64,000 nucleotides of DNA, taken from NCBI RefSeq assembly GCF_022095675.1, contig NZ_JAHYSG010000050.1, positions 1-64,000 of the forward strand, written 5' to 3'. Each line of letters opens with the position of its first letter. Within the stretch, counting starts at the first letter, position 1. Of the stretch, positions 54,804-63,597 are shown piece by piece. The DNA comes from Dactylosporangium sp. AC04546 (lineage in GTDB: Bacteria; Actinomycetota; Actinomycetes; Mycobacteriales; Micromonosporaceae). Both the position numbers and the translations under genes were made by a program. The notes under the pieces were generated by a model. The model ran no database searches. It saw nothing but the letters and a program-made list of their open reading frames with translations, and had not been told where the DNA came from.

Positions 54804-57018
54804 TCAGGTGGTGAGGCGGTGGGTGAGGGCGGTGTGGCGGCGGCCGGCGCCGACGGTGCGGACGGCGGCGGCGGGAGCCGACGAGGACGACGAGCTTCTT
54901 CGCGCGGGTGACGGCGGTGTAGAGCAGGTTGCGTTGCAGCATCATCCACGCGCTGGTCGTCAAGGGGATGACCACGGCGGGGTATTCGGAGCCTTGGGAG
55001 CGGTGGATGGTCATGGCGTAGGCGTGGGCGAGTTCGTCGAGCTCGTCGAAGTCGTAGGCGATGTGCTCGTCCTCGTCGGTGCGTACGGTGAGGGTCTGCT
55101 CGTCGGTGGAGAGGGCGGTGATGACGCCGAGGGTGCCGTTGAAGACGCCGGCCTGGCCTTTGTCGTAGTTGTTGCGGATCTGGGTGACCTTGTCACCGAT
55201 GCGGAACACCCGCCCGCCGGCCCGTCGTTCCGGCAGCCCGTCCCGGCCGGGGGTGAGCCGCTGCTGCAGCAGGCCGTTGAGGGCGCCGGCGCCGGCGGGC
55301 CCGCGGTGCATCGGGGTGAGGACCTGGATGTCGCGGCGCGGGTCGAGGCCGAACTTGGCCGGGATGCGGGTGCAGGCGACGTCGACGGTCAACGCGGCGG
55401 CGGCGTCGGTGTCGTCGCAGGGGAAGAGGAAGAAGTCGGTCATGCCCTGCAGCTGGGGTGGTTTCCCGGCGTTGATGCGGTGGGCGTTGACGACCACCCC
55501 GGACTTGGCTGCCTGCCGGAACACCTGGGTCAGCCGCACCTGTGGGATGCTGTCGGCGGCGAGGACGTCGCGGAGGACCTCTCCGGCGCCGACCGACGGC
55601 AGCTGGTCGACGTCTCCGACGAGGAGGACGTGCGCGCCGGGCGGGATGGCCTTGATGAGCTAGTTCGCCAGGATCAGGTCGAGCATGGACGCTTCGTCGA
55701 CGACGAGGAGGTCGACGTCGAGGGGGTTGTCCCGGTCGAACGAGGCGTCGCCGCCTGGGCGCAGCTGAAGGAGCCGGTGCACGGTCGCGGCGGGGTGCCC
55801 GGTGAGCTCGGCGAGGCGTTTCGCGGCCCGGCCGGTCGGGGCGACCAGGGTGACGTTGGCCTTCTTCGCGGCGGCGAGGATGACGATCGAGCGGACGGTG
55901 AAACTTTTGCCGCAGCCGGGGCCGCCGGTGAGCACGGCAACCTTCGACGTCAGCGTCAGACGAACTGCTTGTTCCTGCTCCGGTGCCAGGGTCGTGCCGG
56001 TGCGGCCGTGTAGCCAGGTCAGGGCTTTGGGCCAGTCGACGTCGGCGAAGTGCGGCATCCGGTCGGCCGGCTCGCGCAGGAGTCGGTTCAGGGAGCCGGC
56101 GAGGGCGGTCTCGGCCCGGTGGAACGGCACCAGGTACACCGCGGTCACCGGCCCGTCCGGGCCGGGCAGCGTCTCGCGGATGACGCCCTCGTCGGTGGCG
56201 AGGGTGTCCAGGCAGGTCCCGACGAGCGCGGCGGGGACGTCGAGGATCTTCGCCGCGTCGGCGATCAGGTTCGCTTGGGGTAGGTAGCAGTGGCCGGAGT
56301 CGGTGGCCTCGGACAGGGTGTACTGCAGGCCGGCCTTGACCCGTTCCGGGCTGTCGTGCGGGATGCCGACGGCCTGGGCGATCGTGTCGGCGGTCTTGAA
56401 CCCGATCCCCCACACGTCAGCCGCGAGGCGGTACGGCTCGTGCTGCACCACGGAGATGGACGCGTCGCCGTACTGCTTGAAGATCCGCACCGCGAGGGAC
56501 GTCGACACGCCAACGCCCTGCAGAAAGACCATCACCTCCTTGATCGCCTTCTGTTCTTCCCAGGCGGCGGTGATCTTCGCAGTGCGTTTCGGGCCCAGGC
56601 CCGGGACCTCGATCAACCGGGCGGGTTCCTCCTCGATGACCCGCAACGTGTCCAGCCCGAACTGCGCGACGATCCGCTCCGCGAACACCGGCCCGATACC
56701 TTTGACGAGGCCGGAGCCCAGATAGCGTTGGATGCCCTGGATGGTGGCGGGCAGGACCGTGGTGTAGGACTCGACCTCGAACTGCCGGCCGTACTTCGGA
56801 TGACTGGACCACCGTCCCTGCAGGCGCAGGCTCTCACCGGGCTGGGCGCCGAGCAACGCCCCGACCACGGTGAGCAGTTCATCGCCGCCACGGCTGGTCG
56901 CGACCCTGGCGACGGTGTAGCCGGTGTCCTCGTTGACGTACGTCAGCCGCTCCAGAACCGCCTCGAGGACAGCGCCCGGCGGACGGGTCGAAGCGGCGGT
57001 CGCGGTCACGGCGACCAT
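54804..57018 (-). pseudogene. RecD2-type SF1 helicase gene with an amber stop and a frameshift
   Basis: From 57018: N-terminal OB-like and helix-hairpin-helix regions (YVNEDTGYTVARV, GLVKGIGPVFAERIVAQFGL, EVPGLGPKRTAKITAAW), Walker A TGGPGCGKSFTVRS near 360-372, VAPTGRAAKRLAELTG and DLLVVDEASMLDL. A TAG at 55660-55662 (LILAN-stop-LIKAIPPG, expected Gln) interrupts it. The frame then continues with VGDVDQLPSVGAGEVL, RLTQVFRQA, MTIHRSQGSEYPAVVI and YTAVTRAKKLVVLVGS. A shift near 54870 is needed to reach AAAVRTVGAGRRHTALTHRL and a stop at 54804. Repaired length of ~738 residues fits RecD2. A truncated 452-residue product would lack most helicase motifs. Confidence 0.8.
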
Positions 57019-57157
57019 CGTGCACGCTCAGCCGGCCGACCCGCCAGCCCGCCGGGCAAGTGTTCACTGTTGCTGGTACGTCCAGTCGAGGTGTTAACCA
57101 ACGTTTTCCGCGAGCAGGTCCGGTTGGCTTTGTTCCAGTTGCGGCCCGAGCGACGGG

Positions 57158-57562
57158 TTACGGAACGACGAGCAGTACCCGATCGGCGGGATACCGGACG
57201 CGCTCGCCGTCTGAGGTGCCGACTTCGAGGAGCGGCACTTCAGGTCGGCTTCCGAGGGTTGCGGCTTCGGGGCGCGTTGGCATCCGAGCGCTCACAGTCG
57301 CACCGACAGCGAGCGGCACCGTGGCGCGGTGGACCGCAGGGGTTATCCGCGTGTGGTGACCGCGCTCCTTGAGGAGCAGGCCCTCCCAGCGCAGCACGTC
57401 CAGCGCCGCGCGCAGGGTGTCCCGCCCGCAGTGATGCTCGGCATACAGCTGCCGCTCGGACGGCAGGAGCGAGGCGGCTGGATATTGACCGGTCAGGATC
57501 GCGGTCCGGATGCTTGCGGCGACGGCGAGGTAGCGAGCCTCGCCCAGCTCTCGAAAGGTCAC
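57158..57562 (-). CDS. GntR-family transcriptional regulator
   Basis: 134 residues from the GTG at 57562 (an in-frame GTG at 57571 lies inside the -10 box and is less likely). The winged helix is at about 8-70: YLAVAASIRTAILTGQYPAA, LPSERQLYAEHHCGRDTLRA and ALDVLRWEGLLLKERGHHTR, the standard GntR signature. The C terminus is short, so a full UTRA/FCD effector domain is absent. TATAGT seven bases before the GTG implies a leaderless mRNA. That -10 box is inside a long palindrome, a strong sign of autorepression. Confidence 0.8.
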   Translation of the reverse strand: MTFRELGEARYLAVAASIRTAILTGQYPAASLLPSERQLYAEHHCGRDTLRAALDVLRWEGLLLKERGHHTRITPAVHRATVPLAVGATVSARMPTRPEAATLGSRPEVPLLEVGTSDGERVRYPADRVLLVVP

Positions 57563-57566
57563 GGGT

Positions 57567-57598
57567 CGCACTATAGGGCCACATGGCCCTATAGTGCG
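57567..57598. promoter_or_regulatory. 14-bp-arm palindrome containing the gntR promoter
   Basis: CGCACTATAGGGCC (57567-57580) and its exact complement (57585-57598) flank ACAT. Because it is symmetrical, a TATAGTGCG -10-like element exists on both strands, so it may drive and repress divergent transcripts. Confidence 0.7.
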
Positions 57599-58260
57599 AG
57601 TGGTGGGCGCGGAGAAAGGAGCAGTTGGTCCGCGTGGTGACGTGCCCGGTGGTGCCGTCGGTGGTGAGGAGCTCCTCGCCGGGGTTGAGGTCGGAGGCGG
57701 GCACCCAGGCGTTGCGGGTCTTGCTCCAGAACGGGTGTTCCCGGGTGGTGTGAATGACGACCGGGTCGGCGCCGTCGAGGTGACGGTGAGGTCGGTGAAG
57801 TTACGGTCGTCGTTGATGTGGACCTTGGTGATCCGGTGCCGTTCGGTCTTGCCGTGACCGGGTCGGTGGCCAGGACGTAGTCGCCGGCGGTGAGTGTTCC
57901 GATGGGTCTGGCAGTGCCGTCGGCGAGCAGGACCAGGGCGCCGGGCCGGAAGCTGTTGACGCAGTTTGAACCTGGGACGAGGTCGTCGGCGCCTTCGGCT
58001 GCGTCGCTGGCGCTGGTTTCGAGTTTCTTGACGAGTTTGGAGTTTTGAACCAGCCTTTGACGCCGTCGACCAGGTCGCCGAGGAGTTGCCGGATCACGCC
58101 GGTGTCGGTGATGGTGGAGCCGCCGAGCGGCGGGATCAGCGTGTACGGCAGAACCTCTGGTGGGACGGCATTGACGTTCCGGGGGGTACTGCGTGCTCTG
58201 GCTGCCGGACCTGGGTCGCTGGTCGACCCGACGATCCGGCAGTTCCCTGAGCTCACTGCG
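57589..58260 (-). pseudogene. Remnant of a polymorphic toxin with a pretoxin Hint domain
   Basis: Minus-strand pieces in different frames give LPYTLIPPLGGSTITDTGVI and RQLLGDLVDGVKGWFK, then CVNSFRPGALVLLADGTARP and IGTLTAGDYVLATDPVTA, then ASDLNPGEELLTTDGTTGHV. The Cys start and the GTLxAGDYVLATDP and DLxxGxxL patterns are those of Hint (intein-like) domains preceding toxin tips in Rhs and other secreted toxins. At least two frameshifts occur, and no toxin tip is recognisable downstream, where the gntR palindrome lies. Confidence 0.65.
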
Positions 58261-58285
58261 CGGACGGGCCCGTAGGGTGGCCCGC

Positions 58286-58912
58286 ATGTCCGGTTCGCCG
58301 TTCGCCGACGACAACGTCGCCCTCGCGGTCCTCGACTCGCTCATCCAGGAGGGGTTGGTGGCGGCCCCGGACTGGGCGGCGGTGCGCCGGGCCAACCCCT
58401 ATGACCAGGAGCTGTACTGGGAGGACGTCTTCGAGGACGACGACGAGGAGTACGCGTCTGCCGAGGAGCAGGCGGAGGCATTCCAGGAGGCCTGCGCGTA
58501 CCGCTGGCGCAACGCTGGCGTCGTGCACCACCTGGTGGGGATCCTCGGCGAGCATGTCGACACGCTGCGGGACCTGCGGACGTTGCGCTGGTGGGTGTCC
58601 ACCGACGTGATGGCGGCGTGCTGGGCGAACTGGGACGGGGAGAGTGATGACTTCGACATCACCTCGTTCGACGGGATCGCCGCCTGTCCGGGGCTGGCGA
58701 AGCTCGACGTGCAGCACCTGACGTTGCCGGTGACGCTGGAGCCGTTGACGGCCCTGCCCGCGCTGGTCGAGCTGCGGGTCGGCTGGGCGCCGGGGGTGCG
58801 CGACTGGCGGCCGCTGCTGGAGATCCCCGCGCTGCGTACCGTCACCGCCGCTGTCGACCCGGACACGGCCGAGGCGTTGACGGCGCGCGGGGTGGCCGTC
58901 AAGGCGCCGTAG
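58286..58912 (+). CDS. Acidic protein of unknown function, possible immunity protein
   Basis: 208 residues from the ATG at 58286, with AGGGTGG upstream. It is strongly acidic ([20 protein letters not shown]), followed by leucine-rich-repeat-like strands ([47 protein letters not shown]). Charge, size and position opposite the Hint toxin remnant fit an immunity protein, but no family is recognised and this is inference. Confidence 0.55.
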   Translation: MSGSPFADDNVALAVLDSLIQEGLVAAPDWAAVRRANPYDQELYWEDVFEDDDEEYASAEEQAEAFQEACAYRWRNAGVVHHLVGILGEHVDTLRDLRTLRWWVSTDVMAACWANWDGESDDFDITSFDGIAACPGLAKLDVQHLTLPVTLEPLTALPALVELRVGWAPGVRDWRPLLEIPALRTVTAAVDPDTAEALTARGVAVKAP

Positions 58913-58924
58913 CGCGGCCCGCAA

Positions 58925-59080
58925 TGCGTTGACGACCTTCCGGAGGAAGACGCGCCGGAACCCGTCCTGCTCCGCCCGGTGGGTCTCGATGTACCTGCGC
59001 CGGGAATAGTTGGCGAGGTTCTCGGTCATCGCCTCGTTGGTGTAGAGCCGCACCTCGCCCTCGCCGTGCCGTCGCTGCTG
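58925..59080 (-). pseudogene. C-terminal fragment of a GNAT acetyltransferase
   Basis: GEGEVRLYTNEAMTENLANY and SRRRYIETHRAEQDGFRRVF, then LRK, match the last ~45 residues of GNAT enzymes (VRLYTNEAMxENLxxYxxxGYxETHR...DGyrRVfF.K). The acetyl-CoA-binding core is absent and the frame has no stop of its own before the neighbouring gene's 3' end. Dead remnant. Confidence 0.6.
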
Positions 59081-59306
59081 ATCTTGACTGTTTGCATGAG
59101 GTGGTCGAGCCGTTGTGGCGGCGTGGTGGTTCCGAGGCCGGCTGCGCGGATGGTTTTGGTCAGGGTGTGAAACGCCTTTGGGTCAGGGGTACGGGCGGCT
59201 TGTTGGTGTGGACGTCGCGGGTTGTGTAGGCGTCGGCGGCGTCGTCGTCATGGTGGAGCCGCCTCTCCTGTCACGGGTCGCGAACTCCGGTGTCCGTCTG
59301 GTCTGG

Positions 59307-60551
59307 TCACCACGTGACCGTGATCGCTGTGTGCGGTCGGATGATGTGTGCCGCGGCAGTGTTGGGACGAGGGGTGCTGTTGGCGCGGTTGGCGGTGATG
59401 GTGGGTTGGCTGGGCCGTGCACTGTCCCATCGGGTCAGCAGGTCGGTGGCGTGGGCGGCGAGTTTGGTGTTGTCGGGGCCGTGGACGATGACGCCGAGTT
59501 CGAGCGTTTCGTCGTTGATGTCCCGCGTGGCGAGGTAGGCGATGGCGCCGGCGTCGTAGAGGGCCGCCCCGCCCCAGCGCGGCGCGGGGTCGGCCAGGCC
59601 GCTCGTGCGGGCCTGGGACCCGGCGGACAGCCGGCCGAATCGGCTGGCGGTGGTGGTGAGCAGCCACAGGTCGAGGTGCTCGGCGGGTTCGTCGTGGCGG
59701 ACCTGGATGCCGGTCCAGTGTTCCTGGCCGGGGTGGGTGAGGGCCTGGGCGAGCGCGGCGTGGTCGGGCAGGTCGTCGGCGTCGACTTTGAGGACGACGT
59801 CGTCGGTGAGGCGGACGTGGTGTTCGGCGTGTTCGGTGGTGCCGCGCATTGGGACGAAGCCGCAGACGACGGCGGAGGTGCTGACCATCCGGTCGGGCTG
59901 GTGCAGGTCGAAGGCGATGGCGCGGGTGAGTCCGCTGCCGTGCAGACGTAGGGGTACGACGATCCGGCCGCCGACGGTGAGTTGGTCCCACCAGGCCGGG
60001 GCGATGTCCCAGGCTTCGGCGGTGACGATGATCCGGTCGTAGGGAGCGTGGTCGGGGTGGCCGAGTGCGCCGTCGCCGCAGATGACCTCGACGTGGGGGT
60101 AGCCGGCCGCTTCGAGGCTCTCGGTGGCGCTGGCGGCGAGGTCGTCGTCAAGTTCGATGGTGACGACGGTGCCGGTCGGGCCGACGAGTTCGGCGAGGAG
60201 AGCGGCGTTGATGCCGGTGGCCGCGCCGATCTCCAGCACTCGCTGGCCGGGCTGTACGGCGAGTTGTTCGAGCATGGTGGCGACCAGTTTGGGGCTGGAG
60301 GCCGAGGACACGGAGGTGCCGTCGGCGGCGCGTCGGGTGACAACCGGTTTGCGCCCGTAGGCGACCTCGAGGGGCACGTCGGGCAGGAACAGATGCCGGG
60401 GGACGGCGCGGAACGCGGCTTCGACCCGCGGGGTGCGGAACGTGCCCCAGCCTTTGATGTAGTCGGCCAGATCGTTGCGGAGCTGTTCGGCACGTTCTGC
60501 CCGATCGGTGCTGTCGGTGTTGCCGGTCGCGCCGGTGTTCGCGATGGTCAC
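59307..60551 (-). CDS. PCMT-like methyltransferase of the FxLD (lanthipeptide) type
   Basis: 414 residues if started at the GTG at 60551; the start is uncertain because the frame is open far upstream. After IKGWGTFRTPRVEAAFRAVP and RHLFLPDVPLEVAYGRKPVV comes the SAM motif VLEIGAATGINAALLAEL, then DGALGHPDHAPYDRIIVTAE and PAWWDQLTVGGRIVVPLRLH. This is the protein-L-isoaspartate methyltransferase fold with the ~170-residue C-terminal extension (VVCGFVPMRG, LGVIVHGPDNTKLAAHATDL) of the FxLD-system methyltransferases. Those act on lanthipeptide-like precursors. No FxLD precursor or lanthionine synthetase is visible nearby. Confidence 0.7.
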   Translation of the reverse strand: MTIANTGATGNTDSTDRAERAEQLRNDLADYIKGWGTFRTPRVEAAFRAVPRHLFLPDVPLEVAYGRKPVVTRRAADGTSVSSASSPKLVATMLEQLAVQPGQRVLEIGAATGINAALLAELVGPTGTVVTIELDDDLAASATESLEAAGYPHVEVICGDGALGHPDHAPYDRIIVTAEAWDIAPAWWDQLTVGGRIVVPLRLHGSGLTRAIAFDLHQPDRMVSTSAVVCGFVPMRGTTEHAEHHVRLTDDVVLKVDADDLPDHAALAQALTHPGQEHWTGIQVRHDEPAEHLDLWLLTTTASRFGRLSAGSQARTSGLADPAPRWGGAALYDAGAIAYLATRDINDETLELGVIVHGPDNTKLAAHATDLLTRWDSARPSQPTITANRANSTPRPNTAAAHIIRPHTAITVTW

Positions 60552-61256
60552 CGCACCGACGGTAGCCGGGTGGATGGCGGCGGTCGTGTCGGCGCGCGCG
60601 GGTGTAGTCAAGGGCGAACGGACGCTTCGAGAGCCCAACATGTGACGCCCGCAAGCTTGTGGCGATCGCGGAGCTGCTAAGCGCCGACGAGATCGTCGTT
60701 GCCACCAGCTAATCCACGCGGGTACCAAGGCGTGGCGACCGCCGTCCGCAACGCCACAGCAAGGCAACGACCCATAGAGGCATTCTGGTGTGCCACGTCG
60801 CGCCCGGAGGCCGGTCCCGTGAAGAATCCGAAGCTCGGCCGGACCCTTTCCCGGCGATTGGCTCGTCGTTCGGGTGGCGAGACTGGTGAACCGCGTTCGT
60901 AACGACTTTCGCGGCAAAGCGTCCTGCACGTGAGTGTTCGTCGTGTTGTGTGAGCCGGGTTCAACCCGAAGACCCGCCGCCGGGCGTGGTGCGAGGTCTG
61001 CCCGGAGCTGTAGGCGCGGGCACGCCCTCGTCTGTCCACACGTGCACCTCTCGTGGCGCGAGTGCCTGTGCACGGCCAGCCGCCCCGGGCACCGCCTCGT
61101 GATCTGCCGTGAGTGCGGCGACGAGTAGGTCTTGCCGCCGTGCGCGCGAGGCTGACCAAACCAACCGAGAAACTTTGAGAAACAACTCTTGTCGTCGATA
61201 TGATCTCCGCGCACACTCGGGCTACAAGGTCGACACCGTCCGCAAGGGAGACCACG
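60552..61256. other. Interval without a firmly supported gene
   Basis: A plus-strand frame at 60934-61128 encodes a Cys/His-rich peptide ending HRLVICRECGDE and could be a small zinc-binding protein, but it has no clear ribosome-binding site and a poor N terminus. No precursor peptide with an FxLD motif was found here on either strand. Confidence 0.35.
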
Positions 61257-61487
61257 ATGGGCCTGCGCTACCTCGGAAAAGACCCCGCCTCCGATGGGGG
61301 CCAATCACCGACCGTCTGGGATGACGGGGATTCCTACGTCGTCCAAGGGTGGAGAATCGACGACCCTGCGACCCTCGTCGAGGTCGGTGACATCCCCCCG
61401 CATGAGACCCTGATTCGCATCCCTAAGCGGCTAATGCCGGTGTTCCCGGAGGTGAGCGGTGGTCATGGCGTTGCCGAGGCTGGCTGA
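61257..61487 (+). CDS. Small protein leading a DUF6879/Scr1 operon
   Basis: 76 residues from the ATG at 61257, six bases after AAGGGAG. YLGKDPASDGGQSPTVWDDG, DSYVVQGWRIDDP and HETLIRIPKRLMPVF are typical of the small acidic proteins found upstream of DUF6879 genes in actinobacteria. It overlaps the next gene by 29 bp. Function is unknown. Confidence 0.7.
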   Translation: MGLRYLGKDPASDGGQSPTVWDDGDSYVVQGWRIDDPATLVEVGDIPPHETLIRIPKRLMPVFPEVSGGHGVAEAG

Positions 61488-61968
61488 CCTGCTGTTGTCG
61501 GGCAAACGTCGCGCACTGCATCTGGAGATGCGCGACACCTACGCCCGCACAGCCCGGTTCGACGCTTGGAAGGCCGGCCGCATGTCGGATCGCGCCGAGG
61601 CGGACGCCGAATGGCGCGCGCTGCTTGCACCGCTCGTGGAGCACGGTGGGGACATCCGGCGGCTCCGCATCGTTTCGGAGCCCATCACGGAGTACGTCCG
61701 GTATGAGTATGAGGTCACTCCACTTGCCAACCTCGCTGCGGGCGAGGCGGTGCGGTGGCTGCCGCGCGATCGTGCGTCCGATCTCAGATTGCCAGGCAAT
61801 GGCTTCTGGCTCGTCGATGACGCCCTGTTGTTCAACCTCTCCGGCGGCGACGGGGACTGGCTCGGCGTGCAGCCGAACGGCGATCCGGACGTGATCGCAT
61901 TCTGCGCCGATTCGTTCGAAGCGGCCTGGGCCCGCGCGGTCGACCACAGCGACTATCGGCCCGCCTGA
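61459..61968 (+). CDS. DUF6879 family protein
   Basis: 169 residues from the GTG at 61459, six bases after GGAGG inside the previous gene. GDIRRLRIVSEPITEYVRYE, GEAVRWLPRDRA and FWLVDDALLFNLSGGDGDWL are the family hallmarks. The family is usually encoded next to Scr1/DUF5753 regulators and may act with them in a toxin-antitoxin-like or signalling role; this is not proven. It ends 9 bp before the Scr1-like gene. Confidence 0.85.
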   Translation: MVMALPRLADLLLSGKRRALHLEMRDTYARTARFDAWKAGRMSDRAEADAEWRALLAPLVEHGGDIRRLRIVSEPITEYVRYEYEVTPLANLAAGEAVRWLPRDRASDLRLPGNGFWLVDDALLFNLSGGDGDWLGVQPNGDPDVIAFCADSFEAAWARAVDHSDYRPA

Positions 61969-61977
61969 GACCGCGCC

Positions 61978-62829
61978 TTGCCCATCGAACCAACCCCCGC
62001 GATCGGCGAAGCACGCGCCGCCCTCGCCGCGCGCCTGCGCGAGATCCGAGTTGACGCCGGAGTCACGGCAATCGATCTCGCCAGGCGCGCGGCCTGGCCG
62101 CGGTCGAAGGTGAGCAAGATCGAGCATGCCCGGCAGACACCCACGGCCGACGACATCCGCGTGTGGTGCGAGCACGCCGGCGCCCTCGACCAGGCGGCCG
62201 ACCTCATCGCCACGCGCCACGCGCTCGAAGGCATGTGGGTCGAGCTTCGGCGGCTCCAACGTACGGGCCTGCGTCACTTTCAAGACTCCTTCGTGCCGCT
62301 ATGGGAGCGCACGCGGCAATTCCGCGTCTACGAAGCGGGCGTGATTCCTGGCCTGTTCCAGACGTCCGCCTACGCCAGGGCGCGCATGCGGCGCATCATC
62401 GAGTTCAACGGCATACCCGACGACCTGGAACAAGCCGTTCAGGCACGGATGGACCGGCAACGCGTCGTATACACCGGGGACCACACCTTCGCCGTTGTGC
62501 TCGAAGAGAACGCGCTATTCGCCCGCATCGGCGACACGAACATGATGGCGGCTCAACTCGCGCACCTCATCACGATCGCGGTACTGCCGAACGTGAGCCT
62601 TGGCATCATCCCTCGCGACACTGACCGGACCATGTGGGCCAGCCCTGGGTTCTGGATCTACGACGACGAGCGGGTCATCGTGGAGACACCCTCGGCGCAA
62701 CTCACGATCACGCAACCGCGCGAGGTCGCCTTGTACGCTCGCACATTCGTCGAGTTGTCGTCGATGGCTGTCGTGGGTTCGGCCGCGCGCCGGATTATCG
62801 CCGACGCGATTGGCCAGCAAGCCGACTAG
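61978..62829 (+). CDS. Scr1-family (DUF5753) XRE regulator
   Basis: 283 residues from the TTG at 61978. XRE helix-turn-helix at about 10-65 (ARLREIRVDAGVTAIDLARR, KVSKIEHARQTPTADDIRVW), then the DUF5753 domain (FRVYEAGVIPGLFQTSAYAR, TFAVVLEENALFARIG, LPNVSLGIIPRDTDRTMWAS, TQPREVALYARTFVELSSMA). Members include Scr1 of Streptomyces coelicolor and many antitoxin-like regulators. The TTG start and close spacing suggest translation coupled to the DUF6879 gene. Confidence 0.9.
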   Translation: MPIEPTPAIGEARAALAARLREIRVDAGVTAIDLARRAAWPRSKVSKIEHARQTPTADDIRVWCEHAGALDQAADLIATRHALEGMWVELRRLQRTGLRHFQDSFVPLWERTRQFRVYEAGVIPGLFQTSAYARARMRRIIEFNGIPDDLEQAVQARMDRQRVVYTGDHTFAVVLEENALFARIGDTNMMAAQLAHLITIAVLPNVSLGIIPRDTDRTMWASPGFWIYDDERVIVETPSAQLTITQPREVALYARTFVELSSMAVVGSAARRIIADAIGQQAD

Positions 62830-63294
62830 CAACTTCGAGAAACATCATTCCGTTGCAGTCCGCGCAGCTCATAGCGTTAACGGCATAGGCAAGGCGGGCC
62901 GAGACACGACTCCGGCCTGTTGAGCCCTCCACCACCAGGGAACCGGGCGGCATCGGCGCTGGCTTCCACGCCGTACGAACCCCGCTCGGTCCCTGGTGGG
63001 CATCAACGCAACCTAGCGGGAGGCTGGTCCACCATGCAGCTGCCGTCGGTCGGAGCCTTCGTGTGACTGCGTGACGCGGACTACCGATACGGCTAAGGCG
63101 ACCTAACGCTCCAGGTCCAACTTTTGTGGCTAGCCCTATGCGCCGAGGACGCCGTTCGCCTCCGGCTGCGGCGGTCGGCGGCTTCAACCGTGCCTCTCGC
63201 TGGCAGCGAGTCGAGCGCGGGGAATGGTGATGGTCCGAGGGTGTAACGACCAATGCGTGAGCTCTTGTGAAGCGAGTTCTTGGGGAGGCGAGAG
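62830..63294. other. Gene-free interval before the kinase operon
   Basis: No supported coding sequence. It must hold the promoter of the 63295 gene, but no clear -35/-10 pair stands out. Confidence 0.4.
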
Positions 63295-63597
63295 GTGGCT
63301 ACGTCCACCGTGACGGATCGCGATGATTCGGCGCTGCGGGTGATGGGTGCCGAGTTGCAGCGTCGCCATCAGCTGGAAGTGGTGGCTGTGCTGCTGGGTG
63401 CTGGGGAGCGTTTCCGTGCATTGGTTTCCGACTTGGGTTCTGTGCCCTGGGTGCGGTCGGTGGCCTGGGGCACGTGCAGTTTTCCGCTCGTGTGGATCTT
63501 CGTACCAGCGGGGTGTGTCATGGTTCGTGAGACCCAAGGCGTGAGGCCGAGCTTGGCGGCGCTGATCGGCTGTTGGGTGCGGGCGGAGTGCTCGTAG
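63295..63597 (+). CDS. Small hypothetical protein upstream of a sensor kinase
   Basis: 100 residues from the GTG at 63295, six bases after GGGGAGG. ALRVMGAELQRRHQLEVVAV and LVSDLGSVPWVRSVAWGTCS precede a hydrophobic patch (FPLVWIFVPAGCVMV), so it may be membrane-associated. Its stop overlaps the kinase start by one base, implying coupling. No family is recognised. Confidence 0.5.
   Translation: MATSTVTDRDDSALRVMGAELQRRHQLEVVAVLLGAGERFRALVSDLGSVPWVRSVAWGTCSFPLVWIFVPAGCVMVRETQGVRPSLAALIGCWVRAECS

Noticed and set aside
54568..56013. 481-codon plus-strand frame opposite the RecD2 gene
   Set aside because: Translation is low-complexity and the opposite strand carries helicase motifs across the whole span.
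60934..61128. Small Cys/His-rich frame that might be a zinc protein or a modified peptide
   Set aside because: Poor N terminus, no clear start, and no FxLD or other leader motif; left as a remark only.
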